This document shows, in pieces, positions 37,481-48,497 of a stretch of DNA of 64,000 nt (position 1 is the stretch's first letter; each line of letters starts with the position of its first letter). This DNA is from Sclerodactyla briareus (taxonomy: Eukaryota; Echinodermata; Holothuroidea; Dendrochirotida; Sclerodactylidae): the NCBI GenBank assembly GCA_026419785.1, contig JAODTK010001333.1:124001-188000 (forward strand), read 5' to 3'. Under the pieces are notes generated by a model that saw only the letters and a program-made list of their open reading frames with translations, had not been told where the DNA came from and did no database searches. Position numbers and translations under genes: made by a program.

Positions 37481-38165
37481 TCACCTTGAACAGTTTTTGA
37501 AACCAAGAAGCCTTATGTGGATCTTAGATTCTCCGTGTCCTGTTTGAGCGGATGCACGAATATGGGTTTGTATAGCCGATATCGACTATATTGCAAATAA
37601 TTCGATTCTGTATCCAAGGATAATTTTTGAGCATCGTAGCACACCAACCTTTCTGGAGTTCCTGATAACCTCTCTGTATTCCGGAACCGAGAATGCCGTG
37701 AAGTGTGCTGGTATTGTCTTCGACTCATTACCCCGTTGTATAAGACAGGGGTGTACACTATCTCCGACACTTTGTTCGACACGTGAATGAACTGGATTAT
37801 GGAGAGCACTGATAGCACTGACCGCGGGCTACACTACTTGTGGATTCCGTTGGGTCTCAAAAATGTCATGGATTAGGATCAAGATTAAGTCCTCTGGTGG
37901 TATATCCTGTACAGTGCTGTTGGGCCGGTTCAGGTGTTTAGTGAAGACGTCGGGGTCACTGGATATTTTTGTTTTATTTCTAACTTGGCAGTGTCATCGG
38001 TGGCTCTGTTTTGGGCGAGACTGGAGATAGTGTACTCCTCAAACTGGCATAAAGAATCTGGAATTCACTGGATAGTGTCGTGTGGCGGCTGTGATATCTC
38101 ACTGTAAAAAAAAAAAAAAAATGTGAACGTTTACTAGAAAAATGGCTGAAAGTTGCTGCAACGAA
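37481..38165 (+). mobile_element. RTE-like LINE fragment (RT palm)
   Basis: The plus-strand frames give 'NRSTPTFLEFLI'-like and 'SLYSGTENAVKCAG' text at about 37,620-37,700, then 'IRQGCTLSPTLC' at 37,738-37,775 (family: GVRQGCTLxPTLF), which is RT motif B. Further on, 'VQVFSEDVGVTGYF' (37,930-37,970) matches the family's 'KVQVFGxxxxxxGEDVEVTxxFxYLGS' region. A run near 38,030-38,110 resembles 'RIWNSLDSVVWRxxYL'. The fragment is short and frameshifted. It lacks a clear YADD box and 3' end. RTE-like is my best placement; other LINE clades share these motifs. Confidence 0.65.
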
Positions 38166-38570
38166 CATTCGTGTTTCCTCTGATTAACTGTGTTACAGGT
38201 TGAACGTTAACTATCAGACTAACCGTGGTATGAGTTGAAGGTTACACCTATATCTCGTGTTTCCACAGAGTGGAGTTGCTGCAACCATGTTATTGGGTTT
38301 CCTTCATAAACACCCATAAAGTTTTTGCAGGAAAAACCACTATCGCGTTATGTTAACCTAGATTCTTTGATGCGAGGAAACCACTTCAAAAGTCTCTACC
38401 TTCAACCCACTTGGTGTAATCTTGGGTGCACAGTGTTGTTATGATGGTAAGCTACAAGATATACCAGATCACATTGAATATTCGTTGCAAAAACTTTCAA
38501 CCATTCTTTCTGTAAGCGCATTTTTTTACAAGTACAAAATCATTATTTTTCTTGGGGGATGCCCCATGAT
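38166..38570. other. Unassigned spacer
   Basis: No gene or element is recognised. A poly-A run at about 38,104-38,120 lies just before it and may be the LINE fragment's 3' tail. Confidence 0.4.
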
Positions 38571-38574
38571 GTGA

Positions 38575-38860
38575 TCCAGACTAGAACAGTGGCATTATGG
38601 GGGGGGGGGAGGGGGAAACGGGGGCTGGGACAGTTGCCCGCCCCATTTGTTCCCCTCCAAGTGTTGGGAGGCTGCGGGTACAAAAAAATAGGAAAATGCC
38701 CAATATGATTCCGACTAGAGGTGGTGGCACTACGGGAGACTGGGGGCATGGGCATTTGCTGCCCCTCCCTATTTTGCCCCTCCCCAGTTTTGAAAGGCAC
38801 TATCGTGGGACAAATCCCCCTCCCCCCGTATCGCCACCATGCACTGTCTAGTCGGAATCA
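38575..38860. repeat. Poly-G-rich foldback element
   Basis: A perfect 13-base inverted repeat, GATTCCGACTAGA at 38,707-38,719 and its complement at 38,847-38,859, encloses 153 bases. Inside each arm is GGTGGC(A/G)-TACGGG leading into G-rich or C-rich sequence. A third, diverged direct copy of the same outer segment starts near 38,578 ('atccagactagaacagtggcattatgggg'). The layout resembles a small foldback transposon or two partly duplicated terminal regions. The CAGTGGC..TA.GGGG start is hAT-like but not diagnostic. No coding. Confidence 0.6.
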
Positions 38861-40795
38861 CCGTGGGCAGATACAAAATGAAGCTGAAGCTGCATAGGTG
38901 GGTTTGGGACCGAGTTAGTGTGAGTGTGAGTAACAATAATGATATAGGCCTACGCTACCCCTAACACTCATTTCACCAAACTTTCCTACAACAGCCTGAC
39001 CTATGGACCTAACCGTTAACCTATCGCATTAAGCTATGCAAAGTCAACGATCTGCACTTCGTGACATTTCGACTCGAAGAAAACCTCAGAGAATTGACCT
39101 ATAAAGTCGACATTTCATTCCAGTTCATCAGTGTTACCCAATACGTATTGCAAGTTCTTCCGTAGTAAATGGAACGGGTGCAATATTGTAAAATGTTATT
39201 GAAACTCACCCAATTTACCAGGTTTCGGTTGACGCGACCGAAACTGCCGTAAGCACGTGCGTATTTACCAGGTATGCCCTAATTACGGATTTGTTACTCC
39301 TGATTCGGAGTTGAGTCCATGTGTCGTTGGATGAACGGTAGTGATCTTTAATCTCTGCGGTTAACGTTATCCGATTGAGCTAATAAATGAGAGGAAACCC
39401 GACATATTAGTATTTTTCAATTGCTAACTCAAGTTCAGTGCATCCGGCAAGTTATTATCAATACGGCTTATCGATGAATGTTAATACATGTACATACATC
39501 GTCTATTTACAACGAAACTAACCGAAACACGGGAACCATTCAACTACGTTCGAATGGTAGATTGGCTTCATTAATGGATTATCGCCATGAGAACTAAGAT
39601 TACCATATGAGTAAACACGGGTGAGAGAGCATTTATGTTGTCAGATTTTTTTCTACAGTGCTGAGCGGAGGATTCTGTATTTACCACTAGTGCTCTCAGA
39701 GAACGGGAGTTGTGGAAGGAAAGTGAATTGCCAGATTCGCGGTTGCCAACTGCGTCTCTTAGGTTATGGTGGGCCCCAAGACGAACCTTCCACCATGCTC
39801 AGGAGCCCCGTAGCTCATCGTTGGCACAAGTTCAGAGATGGTCGGTCCCACGCCTGGATGTTTACCCGGAAGAGACCAGGTGATTGGAAGCGGTGAGTGA
39901 GTGAACTTCTGCTAGTCCTAGTAGTCTAGTTACGTAATCCAACTGACATAAACGCGGGAATGTGGTTGACGCCGCGGTCTTACTTCGTCGTAAGAGGCAG
40001 CTAAAGCTATATACCACGCATGCGTTGATGAGTCGGTTAACCCCAACCGTACTTATTCTAATGTGCTTTTCCATTCAAATACTCCCGTGGCGATAACGAC
40101 ACACCAGAAGCAACCCTCGTAGTCGCAATTTCAGACACAGACAGGAAGGTAACTACGTACTTGTTGAGCGGAGTAGCAGTGTGCGTTATGGCCACAGGGA
40201 TCGGGTATGAAAAGAGCGAAAACGCAAGTACGCGTAGTGATTCCTTGCCCAATATCCAACTTTTTCAAGATCACCTGAAATCTGACTATGTATTCTGAGC
40301 AAGCAAGTAGCAGAATATTCAATTCACGATCAAGTTGAGTTTCAAGTAACACGGTCACATCCGGTTCTTTGGTCATTACTACTACTTTACTACATGCAAA
40401 TACTACCCTGTGATTATAATCCCCACTTTCCCGAAATGGTAGGGGTTCCTATTTGTTTATGCTGGTAATGAGCAATCACAATACACTGTTGGATAATATA
40501 TATATATAATATTCAAAAGCTTGGTTCACTCCAGGATTGAAAACAATATGGACAGAAGATAATGATTAGTCCAAGATCCAATACAAGCCATATATCAAGT
40601 GGGTACATGAAAAGTTGGGTCCAGTGGCGGGTCACACGAACGAACAGAGAGTCCCTTTAGCTATCCATGTTTCAGTAACGAGAAGTCAATGTCAACATGA
40701 TATTTGTCAGTGTTTCAAAACTGTTTTACCTCCAGAGAACGTAACTGAATATGAGGTAATGATATGCCTCGGTAGGCCAGTGTAATTAACTTATT
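38861..40795. other. Unassigned, with a possible tRNA-like segment
   Basis: No gene is recognised. The minus strand of about 39,295-39,400 contains TAGCTCAATCGG, a good box A, followed by a weak box-B-like GTTCATCCAAC. It could be a SINE or tRNA-derived trace, but I cannot fold a cloverleaf. The 91-codon frame at 39,621-39,896 has no motif. Confidence 0.4.
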
Positions 40796-41300
40796 AGTCT
40801 GTTGCAAGACGACGGGTCTGGTCGTCACGAGTCAATGAGACCTCATTTGACCTCGAAGTCCTTGAAGAAGTCAAAGAAGGTCACCAGATGTAGTTTGCAC
40901 AGACGACAAAACATTCTCCATTACGCCAATACCCTAAAACGTTTGGTGCGAAGATATATAAGATTGAAATTTATCCAGTGTTGTAGAGGCTGTTTCAACC
41001 TTTACAGAGAACATAAAACTGATATAGCGTGTGATAGCAGGGTTCTTGTCATTAGTGCAACTGACGTATTGGTTTGTTGGGACAAGACCAGTCCGGTCGT
41101 CCCCCCCCCCCCCCCACAAAAAAAAAAAAAAACTGTCCCCGAAAGTCACAAAGTCATTGGGTCAATTGAGGTAAAAATGTCGAATAAGGTCAAGTTGGTC
41201 ACTATGTAAGACATCCTCTGAAATGTTTCGTTCCGAGATATTGAAGGATTGATATATGTTGACCTGATTGACCTTGGAATCTGGCACTGGAAACAACCAT
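40796..41300. repeat. AGGTCA-rich dispersed repeat with poly-C/poly-A
   Basis: The segment has many TGACCT/AGGTCA half-sites in both orientations (for example near 40,850, 40,880, 41,170, 41,190 and 41,265). A C15 run at 41,101-41,115 is followed by an A14 run. The 135-codon plus-strand frame across it passes through these homopolymers and is probably not a gene. It resembles the family near 4.9-5.5 and 42.4-42.9 kb. Confidence 0.45.
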
Positions 41301-42420
41301 ACCTGCTCGTTGTCCACATTTTCTTCCATTTTCCGAGCGTCCGTTCAAGCTTGTCAGCGAAGCTTGCAGCCGGATCCTTCAGTCGGACCACCGTACAAGG
41401 AACTTCGTGGATTTAGCCGAGTAATTACCATCAGGCCGGTGATCAATCGTGGGAGACTGGGCACTCCTAAATCTCCTTGACGGATACGTCAACATTGAAG
41501 TACCAAGCCCAGCGTCTAGCAAAGTCTAGTGACCCGAAACTGCTGACAGTCAACGCTGTCGGACCATGGATGCGGGCCGAGACATGAATGCCACTTTGTC
41601 ATTCTGGCAATAAACAAACCTTTCGAATCTCGAGTATGGAGCTTGCACTGTCCTTATAAATGTCAAACCAAATAGAGACACCTAATAAGGTCACCAGCAT
41701 GTCTAGATTCAATCTAGTCTAGATAGAGTAACTCACCGTATTTAGTTCACAAATTTACTACGATTCATTTATGTTGATGATATAAAAATGATTAGGTGGA
41801 GCAGAGAAGAATTGTCGATGAGGAGAGGTATGTTTGTAGATAGGAATAAACGGCGAATTTGGAAGGAAGCGGTAGCGGAGGACTTGAACTTCGGAAGCAG
41901 AAGCAATATCGGGAGAGGGATATGGAAGCGGAGGGTGATACACGGTATTAATGGAGTTTTGTATCATTATACAACACATCAGGCCAATGTGAAATATGCT
42001 ATTAACATATATAATGTGAGCGTCCCACTCTACTCTGCCCTACTATCATGAACACTGTGGAATACACCATTTTTACACCTCCAATAGTATTCAACTGATG
42101 TCCAGATACTGAAATGAAAACTGGATATTTTAATTGAGCATAAGGTTGTCAAGATTAGGGTGAACTTTTCACAATAATCTTTTATAACAGTTATAGTTAT
42201 AGTGTGTACAATATTAACATAGGTTTCGGTGAGCCAGTGAGGCTGACAATAGTAATTCACTGCAACTCTTTCACACAAAGACAAATTATTACCAATACAC
42301 CGCAATCTCAAATGGATAATTTTGTTTGCCATAACGAACGAGACAGCGGCATACTGATTTTTTTTTTTTTTGTCATCGAGAAGAAACAACCTGATTGCAG
42401 CGAGGTACATTACTCGTTTT
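41301..42420. other. Unassigned, no gene seen
   Basis: Frames on both strands (for example minus 42,030-42,410, 126 codons) contain no motif. They probably reflect AT composition. Nothing else is recognised. Confidence 0.45.
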
Positions 42421-42424
42421 TTAT

Positions 42425-42925
42425 TCCTTGACGAGTCGGAGGAATCTATGCAGTATTTTTCGTGCGCGCTTGTAACACGATAACTCGATCGGGTCTGAGT
42501 AGAGCAGGCTCCATACTTGGTATGTGTGGTCCCCGTACATAAACTTTATTTTTTTGGTTAATAATTAAAAAAAAAGTCATCTGAGGTCGCCAGAGGTCTG
42601 AAAACCTTGTACACACGATCGTCCAGCCTGGTTGGGTCTGATCATGTTGAAATTTGGTGTGTTGCTTTCTTAAGGGAGTAAGGAAGCTATTGTTTTAGTA
42701 TGGTCGGCTGGTGAATTTCGGGCTAAAATAGAAAATTGGTGAAAATGCGGATATTTTTGGCCAATTTTGTGCTTGGTAGACCACAAAAACAGACCCCACC
42801 TGGAGGAATGATGCTCATACTCGGGTATGTGTGCTCCCATGTGAGTACATGAACCCTATCGAAATCACCACTCCGATCACCATAGGTCAAAGTCCTAAAA
42901 CCCCTTGACATTTAGTATGTAGCGT
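42425..42925. repeat. Dispersed AGGTCA-type repeat copy
   Basis: The segment contains 'cacgataactcgatcgggtctga', 'ggtatgtgtggtccccgtacat', 'gtcatctgaggtcgccagaggtctgaaaacc', 'gggtctgatcatgttgaaatttggtgtgttg' and 'gtgtgctcccatgtgagtacatgaaccctatcgaaatc'. Phrases of this form (state a direction, 'atgttgaaattTggtgtg', then a GTACATGAACC block) recur in the window near 4.9-5.5 and 44.4 kb. No protein is coded. The class is unknown. Confidence 0.55.
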
Positions 42926-43505
42926 TTCGTATCAAGAGAACAGGAACCCTATGCATTGGTTGGGGAAAATGGGGATGCTCAGGACGTTATGTTGCCCATG
43001 ATGAACTGGTACAATCTCCCATTTGTCTTTGTGTCTGGTTTAAGGTTGTCAGAAAGAGTCCAGGAACCACTAAGCCTTTGGGTTTCTGGTTGACAACACT
43101 GCATCTAGGCGAGGCGTCTCTATTCGAGAAAATACGCCCTATTCCTTCTGTCAATTCACTGTCACTCATCTGTAAGCGCTATTTTAACGTTTTACGACGG
43201 GAATTCTAATTTCACCTGTATAAGATTTATTCACTCATAAAATGAACGCCCAAATCCATGATGCAAACCATAGGAGGAACACAGGTACGGATACAAAAGT
43301 GCAGAAAATTTTCACAGGAGATTGAAAAATATCCTCATCGACTTCTAAGTGAATATCCATAAAAACAGTCATATAGTCAATGTCAGAGTTCATGGTCGAA
43401 CCGCCACCACCCTCCCCTCCCCCCTCCCAATTCATTCCGAGTGGGGTCTGTGTGATTTACCATTTAGATGGGATATCATAGAGTAAATGATCCGAATTCG
43501 AGCAA
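42926..43505. other. Unassigned, C-rich patch
   Basis: No gene is recognised. A C-rich, G-poor patch lies at about 43,400-43,432. Confidence 0.5.
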
Positions 43506-43509
43506 TTAA

Positions 43510-43760
43510 ACAGCGCACGTCTTGTTGGTGCGTGATGCACACAAAGCACTACCTGGTATAATGTTTGTTATTCTCCCAGTGGCGTCACTTCTGATAGCCA
43601 ATGAGGCCGATAAAATAGTTGACGTTGATTGGCAGTCGTAAACACTTTCCATCGGGAGCTTGTGAGTTCCGATACACACATCAATTATAGACTCGGGCGG
43701 TGTCACTCATTGCAATAAAGACGTGTATACCATTCACAGTAAATCATTGCAAGATGGGGA
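43510..43760 (-). repeat. Dispersed repeat, inverted partner of 16.13-16.33 kb
   Basis: Read on the minus strand, this block gives TCTATAATTGATGT, AAGCTCCCG, GTTTACGACTGCCAATCA and CTATTTTATCGG in the same order as 16,130-16,330. The minus-strand frame of 66 codons over it (43,506-43,706) is not conserved in frame with the other copy, so I regard both as noncoding repeats. Confidence 0.65.
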
Positions 43761-44384
43761 GCAGTTTCGAAAGTGGGAGTCGTTTTTAAAAAAATAATAT
43801 GTCGACATATTAGAGGATAAAGTGCACCGCTTTGTCAACGGGGGAGATGATTGAAATATACTGAGACAATTTTGCTTCTGATAAATCTACTGCCCAAAAC
43901 TTCTAGAAATGAAATGTTCCATTTTGTGCTACTGAATACAGTGCTGACCAGCCTAATCCATTCGTCTGAGGTTTGCACAGGCGCACCACCGCCTTGACAC
44001 CCCCACCCCGAGATACAAGATAGCACGGCCGGCGAGATTGAAGGGGTTGAACGAACCTGGGGTGTGAGAGAAAATCGACTACACAGTATATGGAAGGTCC
44101 TAAAGATAACATAACATTGTGTAAGCGAGCACCGGACAATGTGATCCCTATCTAGAAGAAAAACTGACATATGGATGACACTTAGTATTACATGATCGCG
44201 AGCTAATCTTGGGAATAGGTGATATCATCAAATATTCGATGATATTAAAAAGTGAATTGGGTAAGATTATCATATAAATCAATGAGAACTTTAACTGTTT
44301 CGCCGTCATCACGTGTTTATCACATGTTTAGGTGACATCATCGAATGAATTGGGATAGTGACCGTTTTAGCTGCGGGTAAGCCA
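43761..44384. other. Unassigned, no gene seen
   Basis: The 111-codon minus-strand frame at 43,835-44,170 has no recognised domain and overlaps another frame on the same strand. Nothing is assigned. Confidence 0.45.
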
Positions 44385-44615
44385 GCTCTACAAGTAATCG
44401 GTCTCTCCGTCCGTCCGTCCGTCGTTTTCGTTCGTTTGTCATTCGAGTCCGTTCGTGAGTTCGTTCGTCCATTCGGTCGTCACGTTCATGCGTAACTTAT
44501 GACCGATACATGCAATCAAGTTGAAACTTGGTGTCGATGAAAGAATGCACCGGCTAGGCTGCGATTTTACCCATTTTTTTTAATTGATTAAATTTTAATA
44601 AATCCGATGAAGCAC
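44385..44615 (+). repeat. (CCGT)n-headed dispersed repeat
   Basis: A short tetranucleotide run (CCGT, with GTTCG variants) at 44,400-44,485 leads into 'cttatgaccgatacatgcaatcaagttgaaacttggtgtcgatg'. A CCGT run followed by a 'gaccga...aagttgaaacttggtg' phrase is a recurrent arrangement in short invertebrate dispersed repeats. No coding. Confidence 0.6.
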
Positions 44616-47013
44616 CCAATTTGTCTACCCACAGCCCTGCCCCATGACTCTTGTGAGTGTGGTTTGTTTTTTTTTAATACTCCTCGAGCTTGCAGGGTGG
44701 CCACGGGTCGAGATGATTAATTTGTTGTCAGCACTTGCTGAATACAGGCAATAACGAGAGATAACAGGCAGTTCTGTGGAAGATCTGTCCCACCTCATGA
44801 TGTAGTGTGGCGAGACTTCCCATGGTGGATCCCAAGTAGTTTCACTGTTCACTGCCTACAGCCCTGCGGATTTGGTGGCGTACAACATAACGTTTTGATG
44901 GGTACACATAGCTAATATACGGCCTTGGGATAAGTTAGCTGGGCCCGGGGCTTTGCTTTTTTTTCTTGTGGGCACTGATAGCAAAGATTAGGCTAATGTG
45001 GTAGACATGTTCCAAGCCACGCAAGGTCATGACATGATGTCAGTAAGGCAATTAATGTGAACAAACAATAAATGTGGATTGGTGGGGAACTGCAGTGTAG
45101 TCGCCACAAGAATTTTGCCGCCCGCAGCTATCACGACGTTCCGACTTGCGCTTTGTTTCCAAGAATATGATTTAATCCCCGAAGTCAACGATGGCTATGC
45201 TTTCCCTATATCAGGGGCGTGTGCGGGGTTTGTCTACCGAGGGCCGCGGGTCACCCCTTCCACATCGCTAGAAATGACGCCTCCAGGGCCCTAGAGGGAC
45301 AGCTTATACTCACACTATCAGTTGAAAAGTGCCTGCTCGTTGTAAATGAAACCTAAAGACGAAAGAAAGAAAAACAAAAACAAAAAACAACAACAAACAA
45401 ACAAACAAGCTGAAATATGTTTGAATCTGAATATGAGGGTTGTGGGTGCCTCTCCACATGCATACTCACACTCATATACATAGGCCAACACTATCCGAGA
45501 GACAGCATTGATTCTTCCGCCGGTCAGCCCAGGTAGTATAAGCTCGACACTAAACAACCTCTCATTCATGTTACTGAATATGATTAGCAGAGCAATTTTT
45601 TTCGCAAACGCCCCCCCCCCCCCCCTCCATCACCGGCGTTCATGTGCAGGAAGTTTGTGGTATGTAGTTAACCACCGGTCCCTTCGTCTCTCTACTCAAC
45701 GTTTCCTCCTCACAGGCACCTGAATGCACGATCAGGGGCGTCGATCCGCTCGAAAACAAATGGGCTCGATTGACTATCTAAGCGGAGCGCCGCTATTGGT
45801 TGGCGCGTCAGTAGGTTGGAAATTTTGGCTTTTGTACTTCATAGATAGCCGGAAATGGCACTTGGTGGGCCTAATTGCGAAGATCTGGATGTGCGATTTT
45901 AGTAAAGAAGAATGTTGAAAATTTGTCACTCTGCAGAATAGATACGCCGATAATAATATTCCACAAAGAGGGGTCATCTACGGCCTCTATATTTTTGTGA
46001 AGAATATGTCAGCAAATAGTTAAAAACTAATTACCAAGAGCCCACGGAATTTTTACAATTTACGTAAACAGCGGGTGGGAACTCACCCCCTTCAGTTGAC
46101 TTATGGTATTGACCGCACAGTGACAATATGTAGTTCGGTTGAACACCCGTTGTGAAATTGGGAAATGATTTTGATGGGTATCTAAACGGAGCCGAATCGG
46201 ATCGTTGAGAAATTCTTGAGAGAAACTGCAACTCACATCGCGGGAATTGTACTATCGGAACTTGACAGTTGAATCCATGGGACTGCCCCTCCTGGGGAAG
46301 GGGGGGGGATACTCCCAAGGGTCGTCGAGTTATCATCTACGCTGAGAGCCAGTATCGGTTGGCGCGTATCATTCACGAACATTTCGGGAAGGTGAGGCCT
46401 CCCAGATGACACTTCACAGTCTTTCCCTGATGCAGTGACGTAGCCAAAGTTTTTGTGAGGGCGCTGGACATTGAAATGGTGAAGGGCTCGGCATATTACC
46501 CGATTAGTATTGCCCAAGTCCAAAGAAGAAAGTTTGCCTAATTTCAATTGTACAGTACCATATGTTACATACATCATATGAAGAAACCACATTTTCGCGG
46601 GCACTCGGTGAATATTGCGGGTAAACATCTCACTTTTGCTTCACGCTGCCCGTATTTCTCTCCCATTCTTTTCTTCGCCCGAATGGCGCTGATCCGAGTT
46701 CTCGATCCTCACTTGAGATATGCACTGCCTCGTAGCTTTGATGATGGTTCGCTCTAACTTGGTTTGTCACGGTGAGTCACCTAACTGTACTGTCTAATTA
46801 TATTGGGAAGGGACTTTGACTCAATCTCAGGAAAATATTCACCTTCTCTGAATAAGTTTCGTGGCGTCACGCCAACTACAAGCCGCCGAGCCGGGCACGA
46901 CTGAAAGAGGTAATCTATTCTGCTCGTCCACTTGCCTGAAGATCGCTGTACAGAACGTGCGTTGAACCCGGGTTGTAACATATGGAGGGACTTGTATCAT
47001 TTGTAATTCATGT
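44616..47013. other. Unassigned; low-complexity patches
   Basis: No gene is recognised. The region holds an AAAC/AAAG-rich patch (45,360-45,412), a C15 run (45,611-45,625) and a G-rich patch near 46,300. The plus-strand strings CAGGGGCGT at about 45,209 and 45,735 match the 5' end of hAT elements, but no partner end was found. The overlapping minus-strand frames at 46,031-46,628 lack motifs. Confidence 0.45.
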
Positions 47014-47014
47014 G

Positions 47015-47045
<31 letters not shown>

Positions 47046-47068
47046 ATATTATATATATATATATATAT

Positions 47069-47115
<47 letters not shown>
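47014..47115. repeat. (AT)n microsatellite
   Basis: This is an AT dinucleotide array of about 100 bases with several TATTATA interruptions. The frames through it on both strands are repeat artefacts. Confidence 0.97.
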
Positions 47116-48489
47116 CTGTTTATGTTATAAAATTCGTAAAACACGTAATCGCGTTCATTCCCTTGAGTACGGATCATCCGTGCCATAACGAGCCACGACA
47201 CCCCGACAGATGTTATCAAGTAATGGTAATTTTGGAATAAGTCGAATGAAATATCTTCAAGACGATTAACACCTCTAACTATAGTCACAACTGAATGTTT
47301 TGGATTATTATTCACATGAATGAGCTATACCAACAATATCCTCTTGTTTGGATTAGTTAGTTGATAGATACTTATGTGGACAGGAATGACCCCATTGAAT
47401 CGTGAGGAAATTGACGCCCAAGTGTGCAAGTAATTCTTCCGCGAAAACGTCTCCCTGGCATGCTCTTTAGTTTGGCAGGTTTGGTGCGGGTGTTAAAACC
47501 TTCTCTCCAGCGCATTAAAACGGTTTTCGCAGGCGTTCATAGAATGGAGAAGAAGACCTAAAGTATCTATATTCAGTTGCAGGTGATAATAGGCACAGCG
47601 GGAAGCGCATAAAATGTATTATTTGCTAAGTTTTAAAAGATATTCATCCTACGCAAAGGAGAACCGAGTGGTTAGCGCAGGTGATGAGACATCCGCCCAA
47701 ACCCTTACACCCGGCCAAACTGGGTACGAAACACTGCATGGTCGAGTCATTCCAAAGACAAAATGTTTATGTTGCCTTCTCGCTTGGAGCTATAAGTACG
47801 AAGGTTCGGAACAGCGGAAACGAGGCATAGGCATCTTGCATGTTGTCGTATGCGTATGATCCCCCCCCCCCCCCTCCACCCCCGCTTCAGTTCGAGGTTG
47901 CCGGTTCTCTAGGTGGTAGCACCAACGAGCCAGTGCCTCTTCATGTGTATATGGTGGAGAATTCGTCCAGTCCAAGTATTCAACTTTTATGGCATATTCA
48001 GGCTCTTTGTTTTCACACTTAGAAAGCCGGTTGGCTTGGTAGTTGGCGTTTAAATTTCGAGATATTAGGATAACCTCCGGACGTAGCGTCTTGGGATTAT
48101 AGAATTGTAAACAGACGTTTCGAACAGCAATTCCAGTTGTTCATGGTTAGGGTTTCTACCCGAACTGCAATGACGTCAATATAGGTAACACATGCTATGG
48201 AAAACATTACAATGGTCAATGTTTATCCTTATCTGATTAGAGATTCCCCCAACAGGAGAACTTAAGAATTCTTCCAAACAGGTGTACTGACGCCTAACTG
48301 CATAATCGTTGGCAACAATATGCTCCACAAATAGAGTTCTGAGACTGCCACAGAGATCAACAGCTCCTATAGAAGAAAAAAAAAACGACGAAGCAGAGTT
48401 GAACTACAACGCAGATGTTCAAGTTTTTGCCTGCGGAGTATACAATAGAGTACAACACATGCAGAAATTAATATTCCGATTATTTGAAG
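47116..48489. other. Unassigned, with a possible SINE at 47.65 kb
   Basis: No gene is recognised. On the plus strand at about 47,655-47,735, 'ccgagtggttagcgcagg' resembles a tRNA box A, and 'gggtacgaaacac' about 50 bases later resembles box B. This may be a tRNA-derived SINE. A C14 run lies at 47,861-47,874. Confidence 0.4.
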
Positions 48490-48497
48490 GTCAAGGT

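Noticed and set aside
43835-44170. Minus-strand frame containing 'DEWIRLVS', similar to 'DEWIHLVS' in the plus-strand frame at 17.3 kb
   Set aside because: Nucleotide similarity is weak, and the order relative to the genuine 16.2/43.6 kb repeat pair is reversed, so it is probably coincidence.
45205-45750. Two CAGGGGCGT strings that match hAT 5' ends
   Set aside because: Both are in the same orientation, no ACGCCCCTG partner or target duplication was found nearby, and there is no transposase text.
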